A stretch of 64,000 bases of DNA from Holacanthus passer (GCA_025331565.1 JAFREQ010000026.1:2666001-2730000), one strand, 5' to 3'. Counted from the stretch's first letter, positions 35,401 to 47,365 are shown. The notes: generated from the letters alone by a model not told the origin. Numbers and translations are program-made.

Positions 35401-38400
35401 TTGGTTTAACATTTTCTTCTGAAGTGAAATTGACAAATGACAGCTTGTTCTCTCGGGGCTGTTGATGAGGAATGTCCGCTTTGCTTTCAGATGGATGACA
35501 GGATGAAAAATGTTTGTAAAAGTAAAAAAAAAAAAAAAAAAGGCAGAGACTACATGAAAGGTTTAAGTGCAGTGCAGACAGTGATGCTTCAGAGAAAAGT
35601 CACCAGGGTCAGCAGGTCTGGCCTCGGCCTCCCCTGACAAACCGCTCTGACTGGATCAACAACTTGCCAAAGCCTCCAGCTGAATGCCTGTATTCACATA
35701 ACACAACATTCAGTCATATATGTTTCTCCACTGAACCGGTCATGTCTCTGTCTTAGCCCTTACATCCAACAGGGAACCTCATAACCTCAACTTTGTGATA
35801 GTAGTTTGTCGTAAAATCTAGTGTTTTTCTGAGCAGTGTTGGTGACTCTATCCAAAGGAAAATAAAAACAGTATGTCTGCCCAAAAACTGTGCCTCAAAA
35901 GTCAACATATCTGGCAACACTGTCACTAAGTTGACAACAATAATTTTGTTGAACCTGCTGCTGTCTGCATTTCAACAGTGTGCATCAGTTAGTTTCAGTT
36001 TTTTTCAATTTAGGAGGCTACACCACTTTCACCAGCGTGAACCACAATATCTGTTGTGAACATTTTTCACAATATGATCTCAGGAAGATAATTAGTAATA
36101 CTGGACACTGGTCTTTCACACTCACCCCTCATGCCACTGCCCTCCTCATGGAAGGAACTGCGATGCAGACCTGAACCTCCTCCTAAACCAGCCTCCTCCA
36201 GGTGTTCGCTGCCTCCACTGCCCGAGGAGGCGATGCTGCTCTGGGGTGACAGGGGTGCGTGGTCTGGGGCCGGGCCTCTAGCGGTCCGCAGGTCCTCCTG
36301 GGACAGCCAGACGTGGCCCAGAGGCGGGTTGCTGGGGCCGCTCATGGGAGGTGTGAGGGACACGGAGCGCTTCAGGGGACTGTGCTGCTGGCTGCCACCT
36401 CCACTCGTCAGGACTACGAGACAATGGCAAGACGAGTCAGGTAGGTGCAGGCTGTTAGAGGGAGCTTGGCTAAGACTGGAGAAATCATACCTGCAATTTT
36501 GGTCACTCTCACTACTTACACACAAAACAGACTGAGGTCAGTTTGCTATTGTGTGTTTCCTACACACCAAAGTGGTATCCAAAGTTTTATTATCACAGTA
36601 TCTGTGTTAATTAATATTATAATCTATCACCTGACTGGTTGATGGTAAAGATCAGCTTTGCCTGATCCTCACACCACATAAAGTGTGACATATTACATTT
36701 AGTATATAATATAAATCAAGTACATCAAATCATATATTCAACAAATATGTTCTAATCAGTTTGACCCTGGGAAGGAGGAAGATTAATCACTCTGTCCAGA
36801 ACGTTCAACTGTATCATACAGTGAAGGATCGGTGCCACGAAATTAAATGTTCTTGTTGCTGTGTCATCTACTGAGTATCCAGGGGCCTTGGTGCAGTTAC
36901 AGACTAATCTGATCTGCATGTCCAGCATGATAGGAAAAGCACAGATGTGGCACTGGATGTTTCTGCTGGATTTGTAATTTTATAAGATTAACAAATAGTA
37001 TATTTGTTTGTTTTAACTTTACATTCATCTTCAGTCAACGTTCATTTACTGTGTAGATTTGCTCCTCCTCTAAACTATGCCTGTCTTTAGTAACAACAAA
37101 ACACATTTTGTGCTTTGCATATGGGAACTGCACAATTTGTCATCCATGCCTGACATTAGATCTCCACAGCTATATTTGTAAAACTAGCTCAGATGTGAAA
37201 TTATAACACAGTATTTGTTTGTGAGTTAACTGGAGACAGCTGGAGGGAGGAGGCAGGAGGAGGAGGCTGGTCTGCCCAGCAGGGAACACACGAAACTCTC
37301 CTGATATCTTATTTGTCCACAACTGCTGATATCCAGACTTCAATAAACTACATCTCTCAAATGGATATTCTCAGATCTATGGCTGCAAAATGTCAGTCAA
37401 TTTATCACGTTTGACTGAAACAACTATGCAGTAAAGCAAACAAAACTTTTTCTCCAGGTATGTGTACTCTCCTGTTTACATTCACTTGGTCTTAATTCTC
37501 TCTTTCACTTGCTTGTTGGTTTGTAGACTCAACTTTGAAGAATAGTGAATCAACACCTCCCAAATGAGGTAGAATTATCATTGATGTTTTACAAATTAGA
37601 TTTTTCTGTACCTATAGTAATTAAATAAGCCCATTGCCAAAACATCTGTCTCTATGACAAGCCTTTCTTCTTTCTCTGACCTCACTTCTCTAATTGAAAT
37701 CTGTGCTCCTCTGGATGAATTCATGATGGAGACCTATTGGGGTCAAACCAAGCTAACTGTTGCTGATGAAATCACACTATTTTAAACCTAATAAAAGCAG
37801 CTCTAACATCACACATTTTTTCTTGCCAAAGGAAGAGAACTGAATGAAAAGGTGGAGAGCCAAAGAGCTTTTTGTGTCGCCGCTCTGACGGGGGAAGGTG
37901 CCACCAATACTCCAGGCTCTCTCCTCCTATATGCGGTCCACTTACTGTTGGCGCTATGTATAGGACTTCATGGGCCCCGTTTAAAATAGGTGCCCAGCTA
38001 ACATTACAAGTTCCAGTCCCTAAATATTAGCCATTTTCCCTAAATACAGTCTCCCACAAAGGCTGCCTTACAAGGGAAAGGATGGGTGGTATGTGCTGCT
38101 GTGGCTTGGACTGAGGCTGAGAGTATGGGTGAGGGGTCAACAGGATGTGGTATCAGTAGCACGCAGGTTGATGTGGTTGGACAATTATACTCCTGCAATC
38201 AACATCATGACCAGATGAATACAGTGAGCAGGGAGGGGGACAGGAGACTCGGTGACTGACCCTGAGTAATAGGACTCAAGTCACTTTTGAACAGCTCAAT
38301 GACATTTCATGAAACATATTTTATCATCTTCTTCTGACTTTGCTCACCTCTGAATGTCCACATATCAAGTCCAGTTTGCTTGGGCTGAATTCAACTTCTA

Positions 38401-40690
38401 TTGACTTTGATTAGTTTCAGCTCACTCTGCCCACCAATCCTGTGCTGCGTCTGGGGTAACTGTAGTTTATCAGTTGTGAAATCCTGAGGTCTTTTGTGTG
38501 GGACTGAAGCTGCTAGCAGTCAAAAATACAAGAGGATCTTTCTTGGAGCAGTGAGCAGGGCTTTAAATGTGTCTTTATTTATAAACCCTCAGCTGTTTCT
38601 TTCATCTCCCAGAAAAAAAAACACAGAGCCCTTGCATTCTTGTCTGGAAATATCCTGCTCTGACCATAGTTATGTTCAATTTCAACAGCCCTGCCCTCTC
38701 TGTGTGTTGTCTTCCACCTCACACAGCCTCTGTAGCTGCTGTGTGGGTTGTTCAGAGTGCAGTTGGTTTTTGACCAGAGTGTGTTTACTGTGTCGAGTCT
38801 ATTGAGTGTGTTCAGGGTGTTTTCAGTGTGTTTGCTAATGGTATTATAATTAAACCAGCATTTGAAGTGAATTTAAATAGATTTAAATCGAACATCAATT
38901 AGTTGCGCTGCTAAACGCTGTACAGATTCTTTTTGTGCTTTACTATTGTTATTATTCAATTAAGCACAGCTAATACCCAAATTCAATTTTAACTACAACA
39001 GAGAAAAACCTGTTCTATAGAGCTGCCTATTGTATTTTGTTTCAAGTGGGTATTGCAAAGCCAAAATCTCCTTTCTGACAATTAAAGCTGCCTTGTTTGA
39101 GTTGTTTGCCCCATGAGTTGAAGAGACCCCAGTGTGAGATTGTGCCTGGGTGCGGGCATCAGGTGGCCACCCCAGACAGAGAGGCTATCATCAGGCCAGC
39201 TCAGAGTAGGTGGCTGTAATCACTGAGGCGTTCTCAGATGGTGGAGTGGTTATGACAATCTCGACTTTAGACGTACACACGCCAGTCTGGATTGAAAAGC
39301 AGCAAATCTCGTGTCTGACAAAATAAGGTAATCTAAGGAAATAAAGTAAGGGAGGCAAAAGAATTGTGAAAGGGTTTGCTATCACTCTTGAATCTAGGCT
39401 TGATAGTATAAAGGCAGCCAAAAACAGCAGCCCCATGTCACAGAGAAATTGTTTGTCAAAGTAGAAGAGGCTCCTCAATTGCAAAAAAAAAAAAAAAAAA
39501 TCTATTCCATGTGTGAAAGGTGAACTGATGTGAAGTGATGTGACATTTTGGCAGTTTTTCTATGAAGTGGGGGGATCAAAGGAATTAAACCTGCCATCCA
39601 ATGCTAATCAATGAAGGGAGGATAAATATTGATGGATTAGCTTAAACCTGTGATTAAGGAAGCTGTGGGCAGATTTAAGAGCGCAGCCATCAGTCTTTAT
39701 TAGTTTAAGACATTGTGTGTTGTATCCATCTATCTACTTTGTCATACACAGAATTTGTGTATGAAAATTGTAACAGACACACAGTTGAAATTTTACTAGT
39801 TTCTCTTATGTCTCTTATAATTAACTGATATAGAGGTTCCTCAACTGAAAAATAGACTATTCCCTTTCAGTGTTTATTCCATTCAACTAAAGATCAAATC
39901 GATGGAATAAAAACAGAATTATCTTTTTTTTCATCTCAGTTAATAGTTCAGCTCGTTTAAAATGTCTACACATCATTTTAAATAATTTTTTCGGACGTCA
40001 ATTCCAGTTGATTTGCAAGGCAATTATATGTGTAGTATATGTGTAGTGCTGTGATTAGAAATGGGCTGAACACGGGAGAGAGGAGACTTCACTTACTAGT
40101 GTTACCGCCTCCACCAGTTCCAACTGTGTTGATGGTTGCCGGCACAGAGGATGATGGGTAGAGAAGGAGGTGCCCGTTCTCACAGCCCTGCTGCTGATGC
40201 CAGCCTCCGCCCAGCCCTGAATCCCTGGAGCTCTGCCACCCGTTGAGGCGGTCGTCCGAGCCGTAGCGCTGGTGGTGGTGCAAGGAGTAGAGGTTGCCTG
40301 ATGAAGAGGTGTTAGTAGAGGAGGAGGATCCTGATGAGGTGAGGGTGGATGGAGGCGTGGACTGGTGGTGGTGGTGGTGTGGCCCAGAAGGAGGAGGCCT
40401 TTCCAGTGAGTCTCCCCGGGCAGCGGCCCTCTCCTCCAGGTGGTTGAGCCACAGTGCCAGGGCGGCGCGGTCTTCCAGGGAGGTGGCCGGGTGGATGAGG
40501 GCGTAGGACAGGAGCTGGCGAGACTCCTCCAGGTGATGGCCATGCTCGATGGTGTGGGCCAGGATGCGTGGCAGCAGCCGCATGTACTCGCCCTTGGCTT
40601 CAACGTTGCCGGGTTTGAGAAGCGGGAGGTGAGTGAGGACAAGCGAGATGACGCGCTCCTTAGACTCACCTTGCCACTGGCTGATCACAC
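22169..40690 (-). CDS. samd4a: Smaug1 RNA-binding translational repressor, partial at N-terminus
   Basis: Smaug1 binds Smaug-recognition stem-loops in mRNAs in the cytoplasm and represses or destabilises them. Eleven exons join in transcription order: 40690-40097, 36413-36126, 34507-34398, 33536-33450, 32556-32310, 32212-32127, 31655-31537, 31145-30944, 28988-28862, 25905-25822, 22197-22169. All junctions are GT-AG and all phases close, giving 656 residues against about 652 for the same part of human SAMD4A. Residues 1-100 hold the conserved ISQWQGES...SYALIHPATSLEDR block (second Smaug-similarity region). Residues 295-359 are the SAM domain (PAWLKSLRLHKYAALF...KGARHKIVISI). The region after it, about 360-500, corresponds to the PHAT-like domain. 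The C-terminus is LESLCLSMTEHALG...DRTSTI. The segment 105-197 is rich in His, Ser, Pro and Gly. The start-codon exon is beyond the window. Confidence 0.96.
22198..25821 (-). other. samd4a: samd4a last intron
   Basis: The intron is about 3.6 kb. It has an AC microsatellite at 23827-23863 and otherwise unassigned sequence. No additional exon was recognised. Confidence 0.7.
23827..23863. repeat. (AC)n microsatellite with one AG interruption
   Basis: About 37 bp in the last samd4a intron. Confidence 0.9.
25822..25905 (-). CDS. samd4a: samd4a penultimate coding exon
   Basis: The 84-bp exon encodes LQLPVTEPDINNRLESLCLS and MTEHALG between split Asp codons. The acceptor is gaacag; the donor reads GAG|GT (gtaaca). 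Confidence 0.94.
26366..26402. repeat. (TG)n microsatellite, 37 bp
   Basis: Pure TG run; CA in the samd4a pre-mRNA. Confidence 0.95.
26570..26850 (+). repeat. Dispersed AT-rich repeat, copy C
   Basis: It has the same orientation and module order as copy B: gttgattagctgtttaatgg with acagaaaat, then gtgacatttccaggactaaa, then an aataatccttagttgcagcc tail. It lies in the samd4a intron between the exons at 25822-25905 and 28862-28988. Confidence 0.5.
27130..27330. promoter_or_regulatory. Candidate muscle-type regulatory element
   Basis: CTATTTATAG at 27260-27269 is an exact MEF2 consensus (YTAWWWWTAR). CAGCTG at 27173-27178 is a myogenic-type E-box. The surrounding sequence is more complex and GC-rich than the rest of the intron. 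Function is inferred from motifs only. Confidence 0.3.
28822..28844. repeat. (TG)n, CA repeat next to a samd4a 5' splice site
   Basis: On the minus (transcribed-sense) strand this is a CA run beginning 16 bases into the intron after the exon ending at 28862. Confidence 0.9.
28862..28988 (-). CDS. samd4a: samd4a exon (LWFANPGG segment)
   Basis: The 127-bp exon encodes GLWFANPGGSNSMPSRTHSS and VQRTRSLPVHTTPQTMVMFQ followed by QA. RTRSLP fits a mode-I 14-3-3 pattern. The donor gtaaga is followed 16 bases later by a CA repeat (see findings). Confidence 0.95.
28989..30943 (-). other. samd4a: samd4a intron with CT/GA foldback
   Basis: It contains CT-rich DNA (29860-30150) followed by a GA-rich minisatellite (30207-30268). 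No exon was recognised. The open frame of about 119 codons around 30284-30643 has no family resemblance I can name. Confidence 0.65.
30207..30268. repeat. GA-rich minisatellite with a gggacagagagaga unit
   Basis: Three to four imperfect copies of gagggacagagagagaga in the samd4a intron. Confidence 0.85.
30944..31145 (-). CDS. samd4a: samd4a exon (FGQSNSLPTAG segment)
   Basis: The 202-bp exon encodes RFGQSNSLPTAGCVGGSVSA, then QFQMPSRSLPGARLGLLGSG, and ends PKQGRQ in phase 0. It is basic and Ser/Gly-rich and matches human in order. Confidence 0.94.
31146..31536 (-). other. samd4a: samd4a short intron
   Basis: A 391-bp intron; nothing recognisable besides splice sites. Confidence 0.75.
31537..31655 (-). 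CDS. samd4a: samd4a exon (TQKKRLLSWKQQVQ segment)
   Basis: The 119-bp exon encodes SFTDTQKKRLLSWKQQVQRL and FRSIPRKTLLDIAGYRPQR plus two bases of a Ser codon. It corresponds to the end of the helical region after the SAM domain. Confidence 0.95.
31656..32126 (-). other. samd4a: samd4a short intron
   Basis: A 471-bp intron with no recognisable element. Confidence 0.75.
32127..32212 (-). CDS. samd4a: samd4a exon (VCTQLLVSR segment)
   Basis: The 86-bp exon encodes VCTQLLVSRSDEDNISSYLQ and LIDKCLIHE, nearly the same as human. The intron after it in transcription runs 32126-31656; the one before it (32309-32213) is only 97 bp. Confidence 0.95.
32310..32556 (-). CDS. samd4a: samd4a exon following the SAM domain
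   Basis: The 247-bp exon starts DVLEGSNLRAPLQELHQMIM and TPIKAF, passes through a Gly/Ser-rich segment and ends EGDLPGQFTRVMGK. The ends are conserved and the middle is shorter than in human. Confidence 0.95.
32557..33449 (-). other. samd4a: samd4a intron after the SAM exons
   Basis: An 893-bp intron. A minus-strand open frame of about 160 codons spans 32837-33319, but it has no recognised homology and no ATG at its beginning. Confidence 0.7.
33450..33536 (-). CDS. samd4a: samd4a exon, second half of SAM domain
   Basis: The 87-bp, in-phase exon encodes KVTKGARHKIVISILKLKER and QNLLRSLEK. The KGARHK segment at the start of the last SAM helix is the part that contacts the RNA loop in Smaug/Vts1 structures (family knowledge). 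Because the exon is a multiple of three and phase 0, skipping it would remove the RNA-binding surface without a frameshift. Confidence 0.96.
33537..34397 (-). other. samd4a: samd4a intron splitting the SAM domain
   Basis: An 861-bp intron; AT-rich, nothing recognisable. Confidence 0.75.
34398..34507 (-). CDS. samd4a: samd4a exon, first half of SAM domain
   Basis: The 110-bp exon encodes DVPAWLKSLRLHKYAALFST and MTYDEMLSLTEEQLEAQ. These are helices 1-4 of the SAM domain. The acceptor is ccacag and the donor gtttgt. Confidence 0.96.
34508..36125 (-). other. samd4a: samd4a intron before the SAM domain
   Basis: A 1.6-kb intron with an A-run at about 35525-35541. No other element was recognised. 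Confidence 0.7.
36126..36413 (-). CDS. samd4a: samd4a exon, Ser/Pro-rich linker before the SAM domain
   Basis: The 288-bp exon lies between a cgtag acceptor and a gtgagt donor. It encodes ILTSGGGSQQHSPLKRSVSL, TPPMSG, HAPLSPQSSIASSGSGGSEH and EEGSGMR, all recognisable in human SAMD4A. KRSVSLTP fits a basophilic-kinase/14-3-3-type site (inference). Confidence 0.95.
36414..40096 (-). other. samd4a: samd4a intron, 3.7 kb
   Basis: It has an A18-type run near 39482-39500 and unusually complex, non-repetitive stretches at about 37860-38080 and 39100-39240 that may be conserved noncoding sequence. No exon was recognised. Confidence 0.65.
40097..40690 (-). CDS. samd4a: samd4a exon encoding the conserved N-terminal block
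   Basis: The 594-bp exon starts after a ctcag acceptor and ends at a gtaagt donor. It encodes VISQWQGESKERVISLVLTH, LPLLKPGNVEAKGEYMRLLP and ILAHTIEHGHHLEESRQLLS, almost unchanged from human. It then encodes a low-complexity stretch with a His5 run (the CAC run at about 40366-40380 on this strand) and Ser/Thr tracts longer than in human, followed by RLNGWQSSRDSG. GC content is high. A second long open frame on the same strand is a composition effect. Confidence 0.96.
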
Positions 40691-41675
40691 CTGAGAGAGG
40701 AGACAAAACACAAGAAGCATTACAAACCAACAACCCGCTGTTTATTTTAACAGTGGTCTAAAGAAAGTTTTTGTCAAACGTGTGCAGTGTTACGCCTGTT
40801 AAGTGTATGACTGTAAGAATTCAAATGTTAGTATCTCATTAAGTTGCCAGCCAATCGTGGGTGACCCTGACTGACCGGACTGGGCCGCAGGGATGAACAG
40901 AACATCGCTGGACACATAATCTAAGATTTTAACAAATTGGAAAATGCTGTTACATGATATCCAAGGTGGCAGCAAAGGAGAATGTAATTGATGGATTGAC
41001 AGATGGATTAGTGAACACATGTACGGTTAAAAATAGACGGCAGCAAGATGATGTCAGGCCCACTGCACTGTCATCCTTCTATTCTGTTCTTTCTCCTAAC
41101 ACCCAGCTGTGTAGGCTACTGATGGTGGCTGTACAGCTCTATACATAACCTGGAGGTCATGGAGCTCTATTGTTGTCCGAGTCAGTGGGCCGTTAGGAGC
41201 CCATTCCTATCATCTTGGACCAGGGCTATAGATACCAACTGGTCAGGGCACCAGCTTTGGACAGCCACACAAATAGAGACAGGACGCAGGCCGGCTTCAC
41301 TTCCTGCTTGGGAGATGTGTCTGTGTGAATTTGACCACAGTCATTCTTAACCCGAAGGATCTCGTCTCTAAATCTGACGTATGAGGTGAAACTAGAAAAT
41401 ACATCTGCCGGCCCTTCTGTCCAAAGATAACCCAATGTCACAGTGGACTTTGCGGTGATGTACAGCTCTCTCCGCCCTGTTGAGTGGACAGCTGCAACTC
41501 TGACCAGGCAGATGGGAGAGCACAGAGCCTGACGCCTTCCAAACAAGGTTCACATTCATTTCATCCCAGGAAAGATGACCAAGACTAAGGGATTAAATAA
41601 TTCAGGCTTGAGCCAACTCACAGCATGGAACTGAAAGTTGTACACACATATTTACACATACAGTCCAGTTCTACA

Positions 41676-41678
<3 letters not shown>

Positions 41679-41710
<32 letters not shown>
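41679..41710. repeat. (TG)16 microsatellite
   Basis: Pure TG run just upstream (in transcription) of the 40097-40690 exon. Confidence 0.95.
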
Positions 41711-41713
<3 letters not shown>

Positions 41714-44700
41714 GTAAACCACTAACATGTTTTTTAAGTAAAAGAGTGTTTTTATAATAATGTACCACAAAAACATACAGCTTCAGGCTTCATACTTGGT
41801 TGTTTTCAGATCTAAATTTTTTCTGTCTCAGAACACAATGGAAAGATTTACCTAGATCCCACAGGAATCCAGAAAATGTTGACCTGACTAAACACATAAA
41901 AAAGCATGAAAGGATATTTCTGAATGATTTTCGTGCCCACTCATTTTAACTACACAGGCATTTTATGAAAATGGAAGGGGATTTTTTTGCTTTGGCCACT
42001 GAGGTCGTGTGTGTCACATCCACCATATTGGGGCTGAATGAACCAGCAGCTTGTTTCACACAGGCGTCCAACAAAACAGCAACTTTTTTGAGAAGAAGAC
42101 CTTCACATTCATGTCAGCTGATGTGAATGGGTGGCATGAAGCTACAAGACAGTGTGAACCAGGCCGAAGCTCAGCAGACAGTGGACACTGAGAGTAACGT
42201 AGAGCACAAGGAGAGAGGAGGTGGGGGAAGACTGAGGTAGAGACAAGTTTGAGAGGGAGGAGGAGAAAATAAACGGAGGGAGGGAGCGAGGAGTGTGAGG
42301 GGAGCCAGGGAGTTACTCCACTCTGCTCCAGGGATGATGTAATCCTTCATTCCTCTGAATGAGGCAAGCCTCAGTCCATCCGAGAACAGGAATTGTTCCA
42401 TGATTAAAACTCATTTATTTTCAAATGACTGGAAAACATTAAGATGTAACACAGAAACCCTGACAAATACTCTATGAAAGCTCACAGCCAAGTTTTAAAC
42501 ATCACCGTTTTACTTTTGACATAAAATGTTTTTAACAATTGTTTGGCAGCCTAACAAAGACATTTGTCTTCTACCACAAGTTACACAGAGGCCATAAAAA
42601 GACCTGACTAATATTTACCTGTTGTCACAGACTCGATAACCAGTGGCAGCTAAAATGTCCTGAGCAAAATATGTCAAAGGGAGACATTACTACCTGTTTA
42701 CAGTACATTTGTTTGAAGCAGAGCTTCAACACACCTGCATATAGTATTAACCTTATGTTTGTCTTTTATAACTGATGGAAAGTATTTTATGTATTAAATA
42801 CTAACACGCCATTAAAACAATGTGGCAATGCGTGTACAAAGACTTTAAAATGTTTGTGTAAGTTTAAGAACACAGAAGGTCAAAGGTCAACACTATCCAA
42901 TGAACTCCTATCCAAGGTTGAGAAATACTTCAACATTCGCATAAGTGTTTGCGTTTTCAATCATAGATTATTCTCAGTTTAAACAACTATGTCAAAGCTA
43001 ACAAGAATGTTCAAGTTGTAGTTGTAGTAGTACTTTCTCACAACGAACTACAACTATGAGGAGCAGGACACCACACACACAATATGTAGACAAATGTCTG
43101 TCAGCTGTATGTTTGTTCATTCATGTGCATCCATAGAGGAATCACTTTGGAATAACCTGCACATTAACGGCTAACATTACTGACAGCCAGGTGAGCAGCA
43201 GGTAAACCATCAGGTGGCTCAGTGTAACACTCAGTGAAATAGTTTGTAGCCCTGTGAACCAGCACTTCTGCCAGCAAAGACAACACAAAACCGGTAATTG
43301 CAGAAAAGCGTTATTCAGACCTCTGATGTATGGATTCAGCAGAAGGAAGTTCTCCTTGGAGGGGAGGAAGTACAACTAAAGTAACGACTAAAAGTTAGAA
43401 AAAGTTACTTTGATCAATAGCATTCTGTGTTAGCCAAATACTTTCTGAACTAAAATCATACAAGAATTGTTGGAAAAAGGTGTGAAAACTTAACACCTAC
43501 AAGTCAGGCTGCCACTTCAGGCCCGTTGACCTCTTACTCCGAGGCTAAAAGGTCAAGCAGTCGGCCTTGGAGCACGTCCTCTCACCCTGAACAAACACGA
43601 AGCATCTCTCACTGTTTAAAGAGGGGTCACAGTCGTTGCACCCAGCATGGGTCAAAGGCCGACCGCTAGGAGAAACACTGGGCTACCTATTACACAGATG
43701 GACCAGATTCTACCCAGCAAGACAGAGAGAGTGAGTAGCTGTGTGAAACCAACCAGCCTGGGGTAAATAAATGCATTAATAAATGGTCAAGTCCACACTC
43801 CGAACCAAAGAAAACATTGTTCTTTAAACAATATAAGAAGCCAAATTACACTGGACCAGATGAGTTTTCCCATGAATGTCCTCTCCTCTTGCAGCATGGT
43901 CGCCCCCACCCCGAACCTTGAGGGGAAAGTACTAAGCTCATTTAACTGGAGTAAAAAGGAGCGGCAGAGGAATGAGGAGAGGAGCAGTGGAACTGATGTT
44001 ACCACACTGACGCAGGAGAGGAACACTGCGCTGAAATTCCCCCTTACACAGCAACACCAACACCTCCTTTTCCTTCTCATTTCTTTGTAGTTTCTGACTC
44101 ACGGTATCACCGTCAACTTCACTGGAACTAGGCATTGCTCTGTTGACCTCATCCACCTCTGCATCCCGTCTGACAGAGAGGATGCAGAGAAAGATCTAAT
44201 CATATTTTCAACAATGTGAAAAACTGTTTTCTGATTTAACAAATGAAAACCAACGTGAAAGAAAGCCAACGTGAGGTATTCAATGAGACAAAGGATGTTT
44301 AGTTTGCTCTTTCATGCCAGACAGAGAGACAGGGGCATGCTGGGAACTGATGAATCACAGCAGCATCATTGAGAAGAAACACTGAAAAAGAAAGTCAGAT
44401 GTACGCAAACACTATAACCTCAGACTGAGAGAGTCATTTGTTTTGGGGGCTGACGCAGCTTTTCACCGCTGCGGACAACGTCTGCTGGTGAACTCTGTGC
44501 CATCCTGCACTCTCACTGCCCTCTGAAACCCTCTCTGGCACCAAGACAAGGGTGCAGCTTTCAACACAGTCCTGCCTCTACAAGCACGATTCTTCCTCCG
44601 TCAGCACTGCATCACACTGCCCACCTTTCCTCCACAACCTGCTCAATATGACTGCATTGAAGACAATTCAAAAGAAAAAGAAAGCAGACAGACAGATAGC

Positions 44701-45144
44701 GAAGTCAGTGGGTCACAATGAAGAGAAACTAACTCTATAGTCTAAATGTGGACACAGTAGGAGGCTCTAATATCATCTATGCACTGATCTGCAGCTACTC
44801 AGTTCTGCTTACTCAGGTACAATTAAGTGCCATCATACCCCAATGCTGGATGTCATTATTGTCAAAGAATTAGTCATGCTGTTTGTGTTGTCAAAGAAGA
44901 AACTTATAGAGAACTGGGAAGCTCAGAATGGTTATTCATAAAGTTGATGTAAATTGTGTACATGGGAAAAAACGTGAAATGAAATGTCAGCAAAAACAGA
45001 AGGATGTTGTGACATTTCAAGCTGCTGTTGATTGCAGATGACTAAGAAAAGAGCTTGTTGACCGTCGACACAGCAGCTGAGTTTCCCTCGTCATCACACT
45101 GGGCAACAAAGTAATGCTGACTTGTTGAACAAAATATCCATAAA

Positions 45145-45178
45145 TAGACAGATAGACAGACAGACAGATAGACAGATA
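45145..45178. repeat. (GACA/GATA)n tetranucleotide tract
   Basis: Interspersed gaca and gata units, 34 bp. Confidence 0.85.
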
Positions 45179-45262
45179 TCTGACACTTTATAGCCAAACA
45201 ACTAATTGATTATTACCTGACAAATGAATTGATAATGAAAATAATCTTTACTTGCGGTCGAA
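45170..45262 (+). repeat. Dispersed AT-rich repeat, partial copy next to GATA/GACA repeat
   Basis: The sequence gacactttatagccaaacaa followed by ctaattgattatt, then aatgaaaataatctttactt, matches the right-hand module of copies B and C. It directly follows a GACA/GATA microsatellite. Confidence 0.4.
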
Positions 45263-47305
45263 CTGTCAATTCTCTTGATCAAGGCTATGAAGTTTGCGTG
45301 AAGAAGCCAATTTGTGTTCATGATGTGGCCGAGCCTATGCTGTTACTCCACCCTGATGGTCCCTAAAGAATCAAAGCAAGGGCATCTTTCTAGAGCTGCA
45401 CCAAGAAGCACTGATTTCTGAACAACTAGACAACAACTAGAACAACAACTAGAATGTAAGAAAGCCACAAGACCTGTCCAGCCTGATAATCAGACAGAGG
45501 TTGGGCTGCAGGGAGTTCGATCTGATCCACACTTTTAATCATTTTCGTAGCAACTATTCTCTTGCCATTTTTCTGGCTCTGACACAGAAAGATGACTTGC
45601 TCATTCTTAATCCCGCCTACAAAGCTCTGATTGGTTCAGGTGTTTCTCCAGCTGGGGAAACAGACGCCAATACACACAACACCAGGCCTGTTTGAAGTGA
45701 AAAAACAGAAAATCTGAGGTCTGGAGCCAGCATACAGGACAAGGCGTTGTTTGAGTTTTGACTAAGGGGTGTGACTCATTTTTTCCTAAAATGCAAAACA
45801 TCTTGCTCAGCAATATCTATCAATATAACACTGTCCACCTACGTGAACGACACACAGCTGAATTCAACAACTCCACTCTGAGGGTTGTTCAGGCCCATTC
45901 TGGAAAGCACTGATGTAAAAGTGAAGTAGAAGCAGACCAGTCAGTTCAGGAGAATGTGGGTACTTAAGAGAAGAAAATTAAAGCCCTTCTACACAAAATA
46001 AGATATTACACTGTAACATGAACATGTTACTGAACACGGCCACATCCCTGGAAAACCCCAGAGAAATATAACTAGGTCAACAAAATCAGCCATCTATGTG
46101 GAAAAACTGTGACAGCATCTTAAACACAGACTTGACTTTTGGTTACTTGAAAGTAATCACTCTGTCCAGATTGGACTATTATTAAGTAGGACGAAAGAGT
46201 AACAGAAATCAATTAGCAATGAAATATATGAATATACAATGAATTTGATGAACAAAGTACAAGTTTTATTCTGATTGTAATAATTCCTGGTTAGAAATTT
46301 GCCAATTGGCTGTTTTTTTTTAAATATACATATTCATTTATCACATGGAACATTGGTTTGAATCTTTGATCAGGTGTGTGATTGCTTATTTGGTTATTTT
46401 ACCATCTATTTATTAAGTCAATCTAGACTGACATATTAAAAATGTCCTCAAATTCCTACTTGGTTCCATTCTAAAAACAGAAATACAGAAACAGAGGAAA
46501 AAACAAATTATCCACCAAGAATGACTTTTAACCCAAGATTACTGTCTAACATCACAAGACTTCTGTGTTCGCTGTAACACAATAGCCTCTTTGAACTTTG
46601 AATTTTGCTCCTCAAATTGTGACCGTGGTGGATTAGCACAGGATTCAAATGACTGACAAACAAGAGCGTAACAGTGGCTCTGTGGTACAGAAAATACAGA
46701 AAATCTCAGTAATTAACATATATCACAATACATCTCCAACAATTTGAGTCCCCTGCCCACGTGGAGCCTCAGAGCAGCAGATGTAGATTAGGTGTAACTT
46801 TGACCCTGAGCTGGATACAGCGTGTCCTCTTCACATCCGACTCTGGGATCACAAGACACAAGTGACAGTGGTGGAAACAATGTGATTGTTTTAGCTCATT
46901 TGTTACACATTGGTTATGTGCAAACACAAACACACCCCAATGGAGACACACACACACACACACCCACACACACTTGTGGAGACTGTTTGTTAGACACATG
47001 ATTCCTCTCGTTCTAAATATAGACGGGTCAACAGCACACAAAGCCACAACAAGGCAGCTAGCACAACAGATAAGGCCATATTAGTGGTTAGCAAAGGGAC
47101 ACATTAACTCCCAATCACACCGACAATGACACACCAGCTTTTGTGTGTGCGTGTGTGTCTGTATGTGTGTATGAGAGAGAATGAGAGACAAAGCGAGTGA
47201 ATGTATGTGAGCGAGACAGAGTGTGTGGAAAGGTGTGTATGTCCACTTGACCTCAACTAGCACCTAAAAAAAGTCCATATCAGCCACTGTGAAGTAACCA
47301 TGAAT

Positions 47306-47310
<5 letters not shown>

Positions 47311-47364
<54 letters not shown>
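47311..47364. repeat. (TG)27 microsatellite
   Basis: 54-bp pure TG run, likely highly polymorphic. Confidence 0.95.

Positions 47365-47365
<1 letters not shown>

Noticed and set aside
40055..40669. Second open frame of about 204 codons overlapping the 594-bp samd4a exon
   Set aside because: It is a shadow of the GC-rich coding frame. The real frame matches human Smaug1 residue by residue; this one matches nothing.
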